From the NCBI GenBank assembly GCA_947504205.1, contig CANNGL010000003.1, positions 186,001 through 250,000 of the forward strand: a stretch of DNA of 64,000 nt, in the 5' to 3' direction. Below, piece after piece: positions 1 through 8,532 of the stretch. This stretch comes from an uncultured Litoreibacter sp. GTDB lineage: Bacteria > Pseudomonadota > Alphaproteobacteria > Rhodobacterales > Rhodobacteraceae. The notes under the pieces are model-generated. The model saw only the letters and a program-made list of their open reading frames with translations. It had not been told where the DNA came from and did no database searches. Both the position numbers and the translations under genes were made by a program. Position 1 is the first letter of the stretch; every line of letters begins with the position of its first letter.

Positions 1-1
1 G

Positions 2-277
2 GGCATGGCATATCTTTATGATCCTTCAGGCGCTGCGCCGGCTTTGATGAACATGGAGACATTGTTGAGCTGTCCAGTCACAGTTGATCACTGGCAGGCT
101 GAATTAAGAGGGTTGATCGAGGAACATCTTGCTGAAACGGGTTCTCAAAAGGCCGCCGGCATTTTGCAGCACTGGGACAGCGAGAAAGCAAACTTCTTAC
201 AAATCTGTCCAAAAGAGATGCTTGCGCACTTGCCGGCTCCACTGAGTTTTGAAGAGGCAGCGGTTCCCGCTGAATAG
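2..277 (+). CDS. gltB: Glutamate synthase large subunit, C-terminal fragment
   Basis: The frame is already open at the left edge, so only about the last 91 residues of a much longer protein are present. The fragment begins GGMAYLYD, which matches the end of the beta-helix glucosamine-like (GXGXG) domain of NADPH-glutamate synthase large subunits. The tail EHLAETGSQKAAGILQHW followed by F-x-x-x-x-P-K-E-M is the usual GltB C-terminus. The enzyme makes glutamate from glutamine and 2-oxoglutarate in the cytoplasm. The ATG at base 5 is internal, not the real start. The next gene is convergent, and I see no clear intrinsic terminator between them. Confidence 0.82.
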   Translation, partial: GMAYLYDPSGAAPALMNMETLLSCPVTVDHWQAELRGLIEEHLAETGSQKAAGILQHWDSEKANFLQICPKEMLAHLPAPLSFEEAAVPAE

Positions 278-368
278 AGCCTAAGTCTATAAATTGGAGC
301 TACTACAACAAGAAGGTGCCGGTAGATACCGCGCTTTCATTCATTGCCGAACTAAAGCTAACTCGGAC

Positions 369-824
369 CTACTCACATACGCCTTTTGAATGGCACAAGA
401 GTAATCGATCTGTTTGCTCACGGGTGGGCTCGTAAAAGATTTGACCCGGGCACGGTCCCTCAAAGAGGACCAAGCCCTTGTCGTGCTGTTCCACGAATGC
501 GATGGCTTCGGTGTCGGGCTCGACCCAACCACACCACGGTCCGGCGCAAGCAAGCGTCAAAGTTACTGGTCGAGAGTAGCTGATGTTGAAGCCGTTTTTG
601 CCCAAGGCCACACCTTCAAACCGAGCCTCAACCGTTTGTTCGGATGCATCGTTATCTACGGGTTGCCGAGGAGGCGGAGAGAAGCGGAACCTTCCCTTCA
701 AGACAATATAGGGTTCTGTCGCGTCAGCGGCTCGAGTGTAGCTGTCAACAATATTCGGTTGCATGCAAGTCAGCGCATTGACTTGCGTGGTGCTGACCAG
801 AATGAGCGTTGCGACCAGCTTCAT
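369..824 (-). CDS. Small secreted protein of unknown function
   Basis: A 151-residue protein with a short hydrophobic N-terminus (MKLVATLILVSTTQVNA) that looks like a signal peptide, so a periplasmic location is likely. The mature part is Cys-rich for its size (CMQ, LACAGPWCGW, GPCPG, LLCH, VCE), which would suit disulfides. I recognise no domain. Its start overlaps the rppH stop by four bases (ATGA), so it is the last gene of the gpmI-envC-ctpA-rppH transcript. Its position suggests a conserved cell-envelope hitchhiker of Rhodobacteraceae, but that is inference only. Confidence 0.7.
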   Translation of the reverse strand: MKLVATLILVSTTQVNALTCMQPNIVDSYTRAADATEPYIVLKGRFRFSPPPRQPVDNDASEQTVEARFEGVALGKNGFNISYSRPVTLTLACAGPWCGWVEPDTEAIAFVEQHDKGLVLFEGPCPGQIFYEPTREQTDRLLLCHSKGVCE

Positions 825-1300
825 AATTTATCTGCAAACTCAGCAAAGACCCGGTCATAGGTGTGCTTTTTGAATGGCACTATCCGCGATTTGATTTCGT
901 CGGGTGTCATCCATTGCCAGCGGGAAAATTCGGGGTCTTCAGTTTGAATGTTAATGTCTGAGTCGTTGCCTGAAAATTCCATCAGGAACCACTTTTGAGC
1001 CTGCCCCCGATATTTGCCTTTCCATAGCTTTGGAACAAGCTCAAGCGGCAGGTCGTAGGGAATCCAATCAGTTGTTTCGGCTCGGATAGTGACCTTGTTG
1101 GCTGCGACGCTGGTTTCTTCTCCCAGTTCACGCAGGGCAGCATCTCGGGCTGGTTCGCCCTTATCGACACCACCTTGTGGCATCTGCCAGGCATCATATG
1201 TGCTGTCGATGCGTTGGGCTGCGAATACCTTACCACTCTTGGTCAGCACGATACCAACACAAGGGCGGTAAGGTAGTTCAGCTATTTCTTCCGGGCTCAT
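821..1300 (-). CDS. rppH: RNA pyrophosphohydrolase (Nudix)
   Basis: This 159-residue Nudix hydrolase removes pyrophosphate from 5'-triphosphorylated mRNA or from dinucleoside polyphosphates. The Nudix box runs from about residue 43 to 65 with the catalytic core R57-E58-L-G-E61-E62. The N-terminal YRPCVGIVL and the W-Q-M-P-Q-G-G stretch are typical of RppH/NudH. Length is normal for the family. The ATG overlaps the ctpA stop as ATGA, and its own stop overlaps the next start the same way, which indicates translational coupling. Confidence 0.92.
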   Translation of the reverse strand: MSPEEIAELPYRPCVGIVLTKSGKVFAAQRIDSTYDAWQMPQGGVDKGEPARDAALRELGEETSVAANKVTIRAETTDWIPYDLPLELVPKLWKGKYRGQAQKWFLMEFSGNDSDINIQTEDPEFSRWQWMTPDEIKSRIVPFKKHTYDRVFAEFADKL

Positions 1301-2646
1301 TCGTCCGTAGGACCAAGCGCGCTTAGACCCTTGAGGACATCCAAGGCATAGGCGAGTTGATAGTCTTCCTCACGCAGTTTGGCGACATCTTCCGCCTTCT
1401 GTTGTTCGGCTTCCAGCAATTTACGCTCATCCTCAGAGATGTTGTCGTTGTTGCTGAGCGAACCCCGCAAATCGGCCTCGGAGCGGCCGGGGCGCGTAGC
1501 ATCCTCCTCCTCCTCGGTCCCGGCAGGTTTTCGTGGAGGTTGAACAACTATGATATCTGGCGATACGCCCAAGGCCTGAATTGATCGGCCTGACGGCGTA
1601 TAGTAACGCGATGTTGTCAGGCGCATCGCGCCGTCGCCGCGGACGGGTACAACTGTTTGCACTGATCCTTTGCCGAAGCTCTTTTCGCCGACCACAACGG
1701 CCCGACGGTGGTCTTGTAGAGCGCCGGCAACGATCTCTGATGCGGAAGCAGAACCACCATTTATGAGAACAACGATTGGCTTGCCGTTGACCAAATCGCC
1801 TTCGGTGGCATTATAGCGTTCGCTATCGCGTGGATTACGCCCGCGTGTCGAAACAATTTCGCCCTTTTCAAGGAAAGCATCGGAAACAGCTATCGCCTGA
1901 GTTAGAAGCCCGCCGGGATTGTTGCGAAGATCGAGGACTATTCCGTTGATTTTGTCGTCACCACCCGCTTCTTCGATCTGTTTTTTCAAACCGGCTTCAA
2001 GATTCGGATAAGTCTGGCGGTTGAAGGTGGTGACACGGAGAACGACACTGTCACCTTCGATGCGTGACCGCACCGCAGTCAATTTGATAGTATCGCGCAC
2101 GATTGATACATCAAACGGCTCGTCAATTCCCTCACGCACGACGGTCAGAATAATTTCAGACCCCACAGGGCCGCGCATCATTTCAACCGCTTCTTCAAGG
2201 TTCAGGCCAAGAAGACTTTTGCCGTCTACCGAGGTAATGAAATCGCCGGATTCCATTCCAGCTTCATCAGCTGGCGTTCCGTCCATCGGGGCCACAACTT
2301 TTACGTAGCCTTCTTCTTGGGTGACTTCGATGCCAAGTCCGCCAAATTCACCGGAGGTCTGTGTTCGCATGTCTTCGAAGTCGTCGGGCGCGAGGTAGGA
2401 TGAATGCGGATCAAGAGAGGTCAACATTCCGTTGATGGCGGCTTCGATCAGATCGGCTTCATCAACATCTTCGACATACTGTGCGCGAATGCGCTCGAAG
2501 ATATCGCCGAACAAGTCTAACTGCTCATAGACGGACGACTTTTTGTCGCTTTCCTGAGCAATTAATGGGCCTGCGAACTGTGTCGTCAGGAAAACTCCGG
2601 TTGCGGTGCCGCAAACAGCGGCGAGTAGAAACTTTTTCATGCTCAT
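1297..2646 (-). CDS. ctpA: Carboxy-terminal processing protease (S41)
   Basis: A 449-residue periplasmic serine protease. Residues 1-30 form a signal peptide. A PDZ domain follows at about 95-170 (GGLGIEV, GDFITSVDG), then the S41 catalytic domain with the LDLRNNPGG signature near 240. The GGSASASEI motif near 297-305 carries the catalytic Ser, and the lysine of the dyad is in EKSFGKGSVQ near 321-330. The tail is acidic and low-complexity (EEEEDATRPGRSEAD). The start has AAGGA five bases upstream. It lies one base from the envC-like stop, and the pairing of a Ctp protease with an EnvC-like regulator fits cell-wall hydrolase control. Confidence 0.92.
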   Translation of the reverse strand: MSMKKFLLAAVCGTATGVFLTTQFAGPLIAQESDKKSSVYEQLDLFGDIFERIRAQYVEDVDEADLIEAAINGMLTSLDPHSSYLAPDDFEDMRTQTSGEFGGLGIEVTQEEGYVKVVAPMDGTPADEAGMESGDFITSVDGKSLLGLNLEEAVEMMRGPVGSEIILTVVREGIDEPFDVSIVRDTIKLTAVRSRIEGDSVVLRVTTFNRQTYPNLEAGLKKQIEEAGGDDKINGIVLDLRNNPGGLLTQAIAVSDAFLEKGEIVSTRGRNPRDSERYNATEGDLVNGKPIVVLINGGSASASEIVAGALQDHRRAVVVGEKSFGKGSVQTVVPVRGDGAMRLTTSRYYTPSGRSIQALGVSPDIIVVQPPRKPAGTEEEEDATRPGRSEADLRGSLSNNDNISEDERKLLEAEQQKAEDVAKLREEDYQLAYALDVLKGLSALGPTDE

Positions 2647-2647
2647 C

Positions 2648-3781
2648 TCATTCCTTTAGGGCGGCAAACCATTCTCCAGGATCGATGGGGGTGCCGTTAT
2701 GTCTTAGCTCAATATAAAGCGACTCTTGCCGAGAAGCTCCACTCCCTTCCGCCGCTGAGATCAAAAAAGCGTCAGTATTTTGGGAAATTCCGCCCATTAG
2801 GCCAATTGGAGCCCCTTGTTCAACGATCTCTCCAAATTCTCCGAAACTTTGATCGAGTCCAGCGAGAATCAGAAGATACCCGCGCCCCGGCTCCAGAATC
2901 ACAACATTACCGTAGTCTAGCAACGGCCCTTTGTACCGCAGGGTGGCTGGCCAAGGTGATGTTACCAGAGTCAGAGATTCGGTCGCGATTACAATGCCTG
3001 GCTGATTATTGCCGCTGCTATCCTGTTTCTCAAATCCATGCAAAAGAGAGCCGGAAGCTGGTAAATCCAGGTTGCCTTTTGCTGTTTCAAAATCTGCAGG
3101 ATTTGACGTCGCTTCTGGCTCTAAGGCAGCGAGGCCACCAGCAAAATCTGAAAGCGTGGCACTGCTGTCGACCAATGCCTGCATCTTTTGGGGATCGTTG
3201 GAAAAACCAAGCGGTAAATCAGTTCGGTCGGCGATAGCCCGGGATAGCGCACTTCGTGCCTCTTGGGCTTCCAAAAGAGCATCGGTTACCGATTGTTCGG
3301 CGCTTTGTTGCAACGCACGAAGCAGAGCCATCTCTTCCAATTGATCGCGTAAAGCACTCGCTTCCGCTTGTAGCGCAGGAGCGACATTGGACAGAATCAT
3401 TCCAGATCTTGCAGTGCCCAATGCTCCGGATGGGTGCAAAAGCAAGAGAGGGGCTGGAGAATTGCCCATGGTTTGCAACACACCCAACAGTCGAGATAGG
3501 CGATCTCGCTTGCTCTCAAAAGTCAGGCTGATCGCACGTTCGCGAATTGTCGCTCGCCTGAGCCCCTCGCGCAGAGCGGACAAACCTTCTTCATAAGCTC
3601 GGACCGCAGAAGTCAGAGCTGCCACTCGGTCTGACGACTTTTTTGCCTCGACCAGCGTTACGGCTGCTTTATCCAACATTTGGCTTGCACGACGCGCCGT
3701 TGTAACAGGGTCAGCTTGTGCCCAAGTTGTGCCCGCGACGGACATCCAGAACAATGTTGCGGAAAGTAAGACCCTATACAT
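2648..3781 (-). CDS. EnvC-like murein hydrolase activator (degenerate M23/LytM)
   Basis: A 377-residue exported protein with signal peptide MYRVLLSATLFWMSVAGTTWA. A long alpha-helical, coiled-coil-like region spans about 25-200 (many A/L/E/Q/R). A C-terminal LytM-like domain from about 250 contains LLHGFEKQ, GYLLILAGLDQ, GLMGG and LYIELRHNG. Active M23 peptidases carry an HxH in the last strand pair; here the equivalent ILAGL lacks the first His, so direct hydrolysis is unlikely and an amidase-activator role like that of EnvC is more likely. Its start overlaps the gpmI stop by eight bases. Confidence 0.82.
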   Translation of the reverse strand: MYRVLLSATLFWMSVAGTTWAQADPVTTARRASQMLDKAAVTLVEAKKSSDRVAALTSAVRAYEEGLSALREGLRRATIRERAISLTFESKRDRLSRLLGVLQTMGNSPAPLLLLHPSGALGTARSGMILSNVAPALQAEASALRDQLEEMALLRALQQSAEQSVTDALLEAQEARSALSRAIADRTDLPLGFSNDPQKMQALVDSSATLSDFAGGLAALEPEATSNPADFETAKGNLDLPASGSLLHGFEKQDSSGNNQPGIVIATESLTLVTSPWPATLRYKGPLLDYGNVVILEPGRGYLLILAGLDQSFGEFGEIVEQGAPIGLMGGISQNTDAFLISAAEGSGASRQESLYIELRHNGTPIDPGEWFAALKE

Positions 3782-5297
3782 GCTGAATAAGCGAGCGGCC
3801 GGTCATCTCTTCAGGGGCATTCAGCTGCATTAGTTCGAGGAGCGTTGGTGCCAGATCTGCGAGTCTGCCACTGGCAAGCTTTGAGCCGTCCGACCCCCCG
3901 ACCAGTATGACTGGAACAGGGTTGGTGGTGTGCGCAGTATGTGGACTGCCGGTATCGGGGTCGATCATGGTTTCGCAATTGCCATGATCGGCAGTGACAA
4001 CCATTACGCCGCCCTTGTTCTTTAAAGCTTGAACCGCTTTTCCAAGCCCTCGATCTACTGCTTCACAAGCGGCGATTGCAGCGTCAATGTCACCTGTGTG
4101 ACCTACCATGTCTGGGTTTGCATAATTTACGACAATCAAGTCGTAACTTGAGTTGATTGCATTGACCAAACGATGGGTAACCTCATCCGCTGACATTTCA
4201 GGTTGGAGATCGTAAGTGGCGACGTCAGGGCTTTTAGGCATGTAGCGATCTTCACCAGCCTCTGGGTTCTCGATTCCACCATTCAGGAAAAAAGTGACAT
4301 GAGGATATTTCTCGGTTTCGGCTAGCCGGAATTGTTTGAGGCCTTGTTTTGCAATCCAGGCACCGAGTGTGTTTTTGATTTTTTGCTTCGGGTAGACGCT
4401 TGTCATGAAGTCGTTGTGAGCTTCCGAGTAATCCACCATACCCAACCGAACACTTAGTTCGGGCCTGCTGGTAACGTCGAACGAGTCAAAACTTGGATCA
4501 CCAATTGCTGCTAGAATTTCACGCGCTCGATCCGCTCGAAAATTCAGGAAGAATAGGCCATCGCCGGCTTTCATCCCATGATACCCTTCGACGACATAAG
4601 GTGGCACAAACTCATCCGTCTTATCGGCGTCATATGCATGTTCAATCGCAGATAGGGCACTGGGGCTGGTTTCGCCTTTGGCATGAACCCAAGCCTGATA
4701 GGCTTTTTCGACCCTGTCCCAGCGATTATCCCGATCCATTGCGAAGTATCTTCCAGTCACAGTTGCGATGGTCGCATCCTCTGGAAGACTTGATTGAAAA
4801 TCCTCTATGAAAGTCTTGGCGGATTTTGGCGCCACATCTCTGCCATCGGTAATGAGATGGACTTTGATCGTGAGGCCAGTGCCAGTCAGAGCTTTCATAG
4901 CGGCTTTCAGGTGTTCGATGTGACCGTGTACCCCGCCGTCGGAGATCACACCGACAACATGTGCTGTGCCATCGTTTTCTTTCAGTGTTTCAACAAACTC
5001 CTGAATTTTTTCGTGTTTGTAAAAGCTTCCATCCTCGATCGCGAGGTCAATCTGGCCCAAGTCCATCGCTACCACACGCCCAGCACCAATATTCGTATGC
5101 CCGACCTCAGAGTTTCCCATTTGTCCCTTTGGCAGCCCCACATCGGGGCCGTGCGTTATGAGTTTCGCTGTTGGGCAGGTGCTCATCAGTTTGTCAAAAC
5201 ACGGGGTGTCAGCCAGGAGGGGGGCGTTGCCTTCCGATTGGTCAGACAGCCCCCATCCATCGAGGATACAAAGAACAACTGGCTTTGGTGCTGGCAT
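3774..5297 (-). CDS. gpmI: 2,3-bisphosphoglycerate-independent phosphoglycerate mutase
   Basis: A glycolytic enzyme interconverting 3- and 2-phosphoglycerate with two metal ions. From the chosen ATG the protein is 507 residues and begins MPAPKPVVLCILDGWG, where Asp13 region (ILDGWG) is a metal site. The catalytic phosphoserine is in GQMGNSEVGHTNIGAGR (Ser63). The C-terminal phosphatase metal motifs VNYANPDMVGHTGD and TADHGNCE are intact. The reading frame stays open 17 codons upstream, but the family N-terminus and spacing favour 5297. It heads the minus-strand housekeeping operon and diverges from manC. Confidence 0.93.
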   Translation of the reverse strand: MPAPKPVVLCILDGWGLSDQSEGNAPLLADTPCFDKLMSTCPTAKLITHGPDVGLPKGQMGNSEVGHTNIGAGRVVAMDLGQIDLAIEDGSFYKHEKIQEFVETLKENDGTAHVVGVISDGGVHGHIEHLKAAMKALTGTGLTIKVHLITDGRDVAPKSAKTFIEDFQSSLPEDATIATVTGRYFAMDRDNRWDRVEKAYQAWVHAKGETSPSALSAIEHAYDADKTDEFVPPYVVEGYHGMKAGDGLFFLNFRADRAREILAAIGDPSFDSFDVTSRPELSVRLGMVDYSEAHNDFMTSVYPKQKIKNTLGAWIAKQGLKQFRLAETEKYPHVTFFLNGGIENPEAGEDRYMPKSPDVATYDLQPEMSADEVTHRLVNAINSSYDLIVVNYANPDMVGHTGDIDAAIAACEAVDRGLGKAVQALKNKGGVMVVTADHGNCETMIDPDTGSPHTAHTTNPVPVILVGGSDGSKLASGRLADLAPTLLELMQLNAPEEMTGRSLIQHV

Positions 5298-5480
5298 AGC
5301 GGCTCGATACCCATGCTTTTTCTGGCAGAGTAACGGCGTGCCCAACATGCTTCAACAGCCGATGTTGAAGCCTCATTCGGCTCGGTTTACTTGGCTTGTG
5401 CCCAAACAAAGTCTAATTGAGGCCAAGAACAAGGATTAACCGTTCGGTATGCAGCGAAGGTGTTTTCTGGAGGACATGCT

Positions 5481-6905
5481 ATGACGAGTGACCTAGTTTA
5501 TCCCGTATTGCTGTGTGGGGGATCCGGAACGCGACTTTGGCCGCTATCGCGCAAAAGCTATCCGAAGCAGTTCGCCTCGCTGGTTGGAGACCAGAGCCTG
5601 TTTCAGAGCTCTGCTCAACGCTTATCAGGAGAGGGTTTTGCGGCGCCTGTGGTCATCACCAATTCTGACTATCGTTTTATCGTTACTGAGCAACTGGTGC
5701 AGGTTGGTATTTCGCCAGATGCAATATTAATTGAGCCAGAAGCTCGCAATACAGCGCCAGCGATTTTGGCAGCAGCGCTGCATCTGCAATCGAAAGGCGA
5801 TGATGCCCTGGTTTTGGTCGCGCCATCCGACCATGTTATTCCCGATGCTCAGGCCTTTCGCGATGCTGTAACCTCAGGTATCGACGCCGCTCGTGCTGGC
5901 CATATTGTTACTTTTGGAATTGCGCCGACCCGCCCCGAGACAGGCTATGGCTATCTAGAGCTTGCAGGGGTTTTGCCGAGTGGTGCTACACGCCTCCAGA
6001 GGTTTGTCGAAAAACCTGATGCGGCGAAGGCGGCAGAGATGGTCCTTGGCGGGACACACCTGTGGAACGCCGGCATATTTCTTTTTTCTGTTGGTACGAT
6101 ACTTAAAGCGTTTGAGGCAACTTCACCGCAGATGATAGCGCCTGTCGCGGCATCGGTTCAGTCGGCAGAGAAGGATTTGGACTTTTTGCGACTAGATCCG
6201 GTTTCATGGGCGGACTGCCCGGCGGAATCGATTGACTATGCTGTTATGGAGAAAGCTGAAGATCTTGCCGTTATCCCGTTTTCGGCAGGTTGGTCCGACC
6301 TTGGGGATTGGGACTCGGTTTGGCGCGAGTCTGAGCCTGACCCGGCGGGGAATGTATTGGTGGGTGACTCACATGCGTTGGACTGCGAAGGTTCAATACT
6401 TCGTTCCGAGGATCCTGATCAGGTTTTGGTGGGACTTGGATTAAAGGACATAATAGCGGTTTCGATGCCTGATGCGGTGCTGGTCGCAGACCGCTCAAAT
6501 GCTCAAGGTGTCAAACAGATTGTAGAAGCGCTGAAGGCGAAAGAGGCCAAACAAGCGGAAACGCTGCCTAGAGATTACCGTCCCTGGGGTTGGTTCGAGA
6601 GTTTGGCGCTGTCGCAGAAATTTCAGGTTAAACGCATAGTGGTTAACCCAGGCGGTATACTATCGTTGCAGTCCCATGAATATCGGTCGGAACACTGGAT
6701 CGTCGTTGAGGGCATTGCAACGGTTACGATTGACGAGGAGGTGCGAGACGTCCCCGAAAATGCTTCGGTCTATATCCCTCAAGGATCTGTTCACCGCATG
6801 GAGAACCGGCAGGACATACCAATGGTTCTCATCGAAGTTCAAACGGGTTCGTATTTTGGCGAAGACGACATCACTCGGTATGAAGATGTCTATGCTCGCA
6901 ATTAA
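5481..6905 (+). CDS. manC: Mannose-1-phosphate guanylyltransferase / mannose-6-phosphate isomerase
   Basis: A bifunctional 474-residue enzyme supplying GDP-mannose for polysaccharide. The nucleotidyltransferase domain begins with LLCGGSGTRLWPLSRKSYPKQF, and the GYGYLE and FVEKP signatures follow. The C-terminal type II isomerase cupin begins near residue 370 with RPWGWFESL and contains SLQSHEYRSEHWIVVEG. The ATG at 5481 is preceded by GGAGGA at 5469-5474, so the in-frame upstream start at 5460 is rejected. It is the first gene of the exopolysaccharide locus. Its last 35 bases overlap the convergent glycosyltransferase gene. Confidence 0.93.
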   Translation: MTSDLVYPVLLCGGSGTRLWPLSRKSYPKQFASLVGDQSLFQSSAQRLSGEGFAAPVVITNSDYRFIVTEQLVQVGISPDAILIEPEARNTAPAILAAALHLQSKGDDALVLVAPSDHVIPDAQAFRDAVTSGIDAARAGHIVTFGIAPTRPETGYGYLELAGVLPSGATRLQRFVEKPDAAKAAEMVLGGTHLWNAGIFLFSVGTILKAFEATSPQMIAPVAASVQSAEKDLDFLRLDPVSWADCPAESIDYAVMEKAEDLAVIPFSAGWSDLGDWDSVWRESEPDPAGNVLVGDSHALDCEGSILRSEDPDQVLVGLGLKDIIAVSMPDAVLVADRSNAQGVKQIVEALKAKEAKQAETLPRDYRPWGWFESLALSQKFQVKRIVVNPGGILSLQSHEYRSEHWIVVEGIATVTIDEEVRDVPENASVYIPQGSVHRMENRQDIPMVLIEVQTGSYFGEDDITRYEDVYARN

Positions 6906-7764
6906 CCGAGCGAGACAGACTTTTGTACATTTGGTAGAGTCGCCAGAATCTCAGTCTGATCAAGATCCAGCTTCCCGACAGCCGTTCTAACGATCCATTG
7001 AGTTGTGGCGATAGCCAGATTTTCGGTAGGTCTTTGATGATGCTGGGCGGAAGCATAAATGCGCGCAACATCCAAAGAGTTCTGCACCATCGGCTATTCG
7101 GATAGCTTGCGAAATCTTCGTGGATCAGACGTAGCCATTTGTTCGAGAGAGATTGCCAAGACCCTCGGGTCGGGTGCTCGACGCACATGAATTTATCGTA
7201 TTTGATTTTGTAACCTTTTTGTCTGGCGCGTTGGCACCATTCGCGATCTTCAGCGACATTGGTACGAAACGGCCCGACTTCGTTGAACACTGATCGTGTG
7301 GTGGCGAGATTTGCTGTTACAGCGAAATTTTTGCGTTTCACGTAATGTTTTTGTTGGAACGCAAAAACGGTTTCGTAGGATTGGGTGCCATTTCTGCGTC
7401 CAGGATTTTCATCAAAAAGCCGAATACGTCCCCCGACGACTGGACTTTCTTGTAGCGAAGCTCGGGTCGCGACCAAAAGCCCTTGGTCGGGAATACAGTC
7501 ACAATCTATAAAAAGTAGAGACGGTGCGGTTGTTGCTTCCACACCCGCATTGCGTGCTGGTCCCGCTCCAGGCACTTCCTCGTGTATGAACCGGGCCCAT
7601 GGAAATTTTTGTTCGATGGGATAGGCGTGTGGCGTATCGCCTGAATGCACGACGATCACGTCAGTCCACGATAACTGATTAGCTTTTTCTAATGCAGTTA
7701 AACATCGTTCGAGCCGCCGAAAGTCTCGATAATGTGGAATTATGACCGCCAGATCATGCGTCAC
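6871..7764 (-). CDS. Family 2 glycosyltransferase
   Basis: A GT-A fold glycosyltransferase of about 297 residues. The N-terminus reads LAVIIPHYRDFRRLERCL, the VVHSGD strand follows, then the acceptor-loop GAGPARNAGVEA and the metal-binding LLFIDCDCIPD (DxD variant). The C-terminal part is basic with a likely amphipathic helix. I chose the GTG at 7764 because it overlaps the stop of the upstream kinase-like gene as GTGA; a TTG at 7779 in the same frame is possible. The acceptor and sugar cannot be told from sequence. Confidence 0.85.
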   Translation of the reverse strand: MTHDLAVIIPHYRDFRRLERCLTALEKANQLSWTDVIVVHSGDTPHAYPIEQKFPWARFIHEEVPGAGPARNAGVEATTAPSLLFIDCDCIPDQGLLVATRASLQESPVVGGRIRLFDENPGRRNGTQSYETVFAFQQKHYVKRKNFAVTANLATTRSVFNEVGPFRTNVAEDREWCQRARQKGYKIKYDKFMCVEHPTRGSWQSLSNKWLRLIHEDFASYPNSRWCRTLWMLRAFMLPPSIIKDLPKIWLSPQLNGSLERLSGSWILIRLRFWRLYQMYKSLSRSVNCEHRHLHTE

Positions 7765-8528
7765 GCGATTGCTCTGCAACGATTCAGAATCACACCCAAA
7801 TACTTGGTGTTTTCTGCGATCAGTCTTTCGCCCTCATTGATCTCGTCGAGCGTTGTACTTTCAGCTTCAGCAACCATTAGAGCTGCATCCATCAAACCAA
7901 GTGCTACCAGAGCGTCGGCGCTAGGTGTGAGTGATGGCAAGTCGAACAGAACGAGATCGGGCTCGAATGCTGCTTCGATGTCGCTGAGCAATTTCGTAGT
8001 GTGCGCACTTGAAAGAATTTGCACTGAATCAGGTTCTGCGGTTGCGTTTAAACTGACGGCTAGTGTGTCAGACAAACGAAGCGCGGTGCTGTTGAACGTA
8101 CGTCGTGTCGCGCGCAAGGCGCTGTATTTTGGACCGGTGCGCCGCAAACCAAACAAATCGCACAGGCCAGGATTGCGGAGATTGAAATCGAAAACCAAAG
8201 TGCGCATGTCGCATTGTCGAGACATGCTCAATGCTAGGTTTGCGGTGATTAATGACTTTCCACAATTGGGTGTTGGGGAGGTGATGCCAACGCGCCGCAG
8301 GTTGTCAGTTTGCGCCTGGCGAAGCAAACGAGTCTTCAAAATATCGAACCGCTGGGCGTCTGGATCTTCCGGATCCAAGGTAAGGTGGTTCTTCGCGGCC
8401 GTGGTCAGATTTATGCCGATCCGGTTTAATCTCGCCCATGCCCCTGGCGGATCTTCATGAGAGCGGTGTTTAAAAACGACGGATTGGCTATTACGGATCA
8501 GTCCCTTTGGGTCAGTCAGTTGTTCCAT
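7761..8528 (-). CDS. CpsD/CapB-like tyrosine-kinase domain protein, degenerate
   Basis: A 255-residue P-loop protein resembling the cytoplasmic domain of bacterial tyrosine autokinases that pair with Wzz proteins. The Walker A region reads SPTPNCGKSLITANLA and lacks the first glycine of the normal GxxxxGKS. The Walker A' region reads TLVFDFNLRNPG, so the second Asp of the usual DxDxR is Asn. The Walker B-like strand is DLVLFDLPSL. The C-terminus (ILNRCRAIA) has no tyrosine cluster. It sits four bases after the wzz-like gene, so it is probably its partner in polymer length control or export, but kinase activity is doubtful. Confidence 0.75.
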   Translation of the reverse strand: MEQLTDPKGLIRNSQSVVFKHRSHEDPPGAWARLNRIGINLTTAAKNHLTLDPEDPDAQRFDILKTRLLRQAQTDNLRRVGITSPTPNCGKSLITANLALSMSRQCDMRTLVFDFNLRNPGLCDLFGLRRTGPKYSALRATRRTFNSTALRLSDTLAVSLNATAEPDSVQILSSAHTTKLLSDIEAAFEPDLVLFDLPSLTPSADALVALGLMDAALMVAEAESTTLDEINEGERLIAENTKYLGVILNRCRAIA

Positions 8529-8532
8529 TTTT

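Noticed and set aside
278-368. Terminator between gltB and the convergent secreted-protein gene
   Set aside because: Only the short palindrome CGGTAGATACCG is present, with a two-base loop and no T-run.
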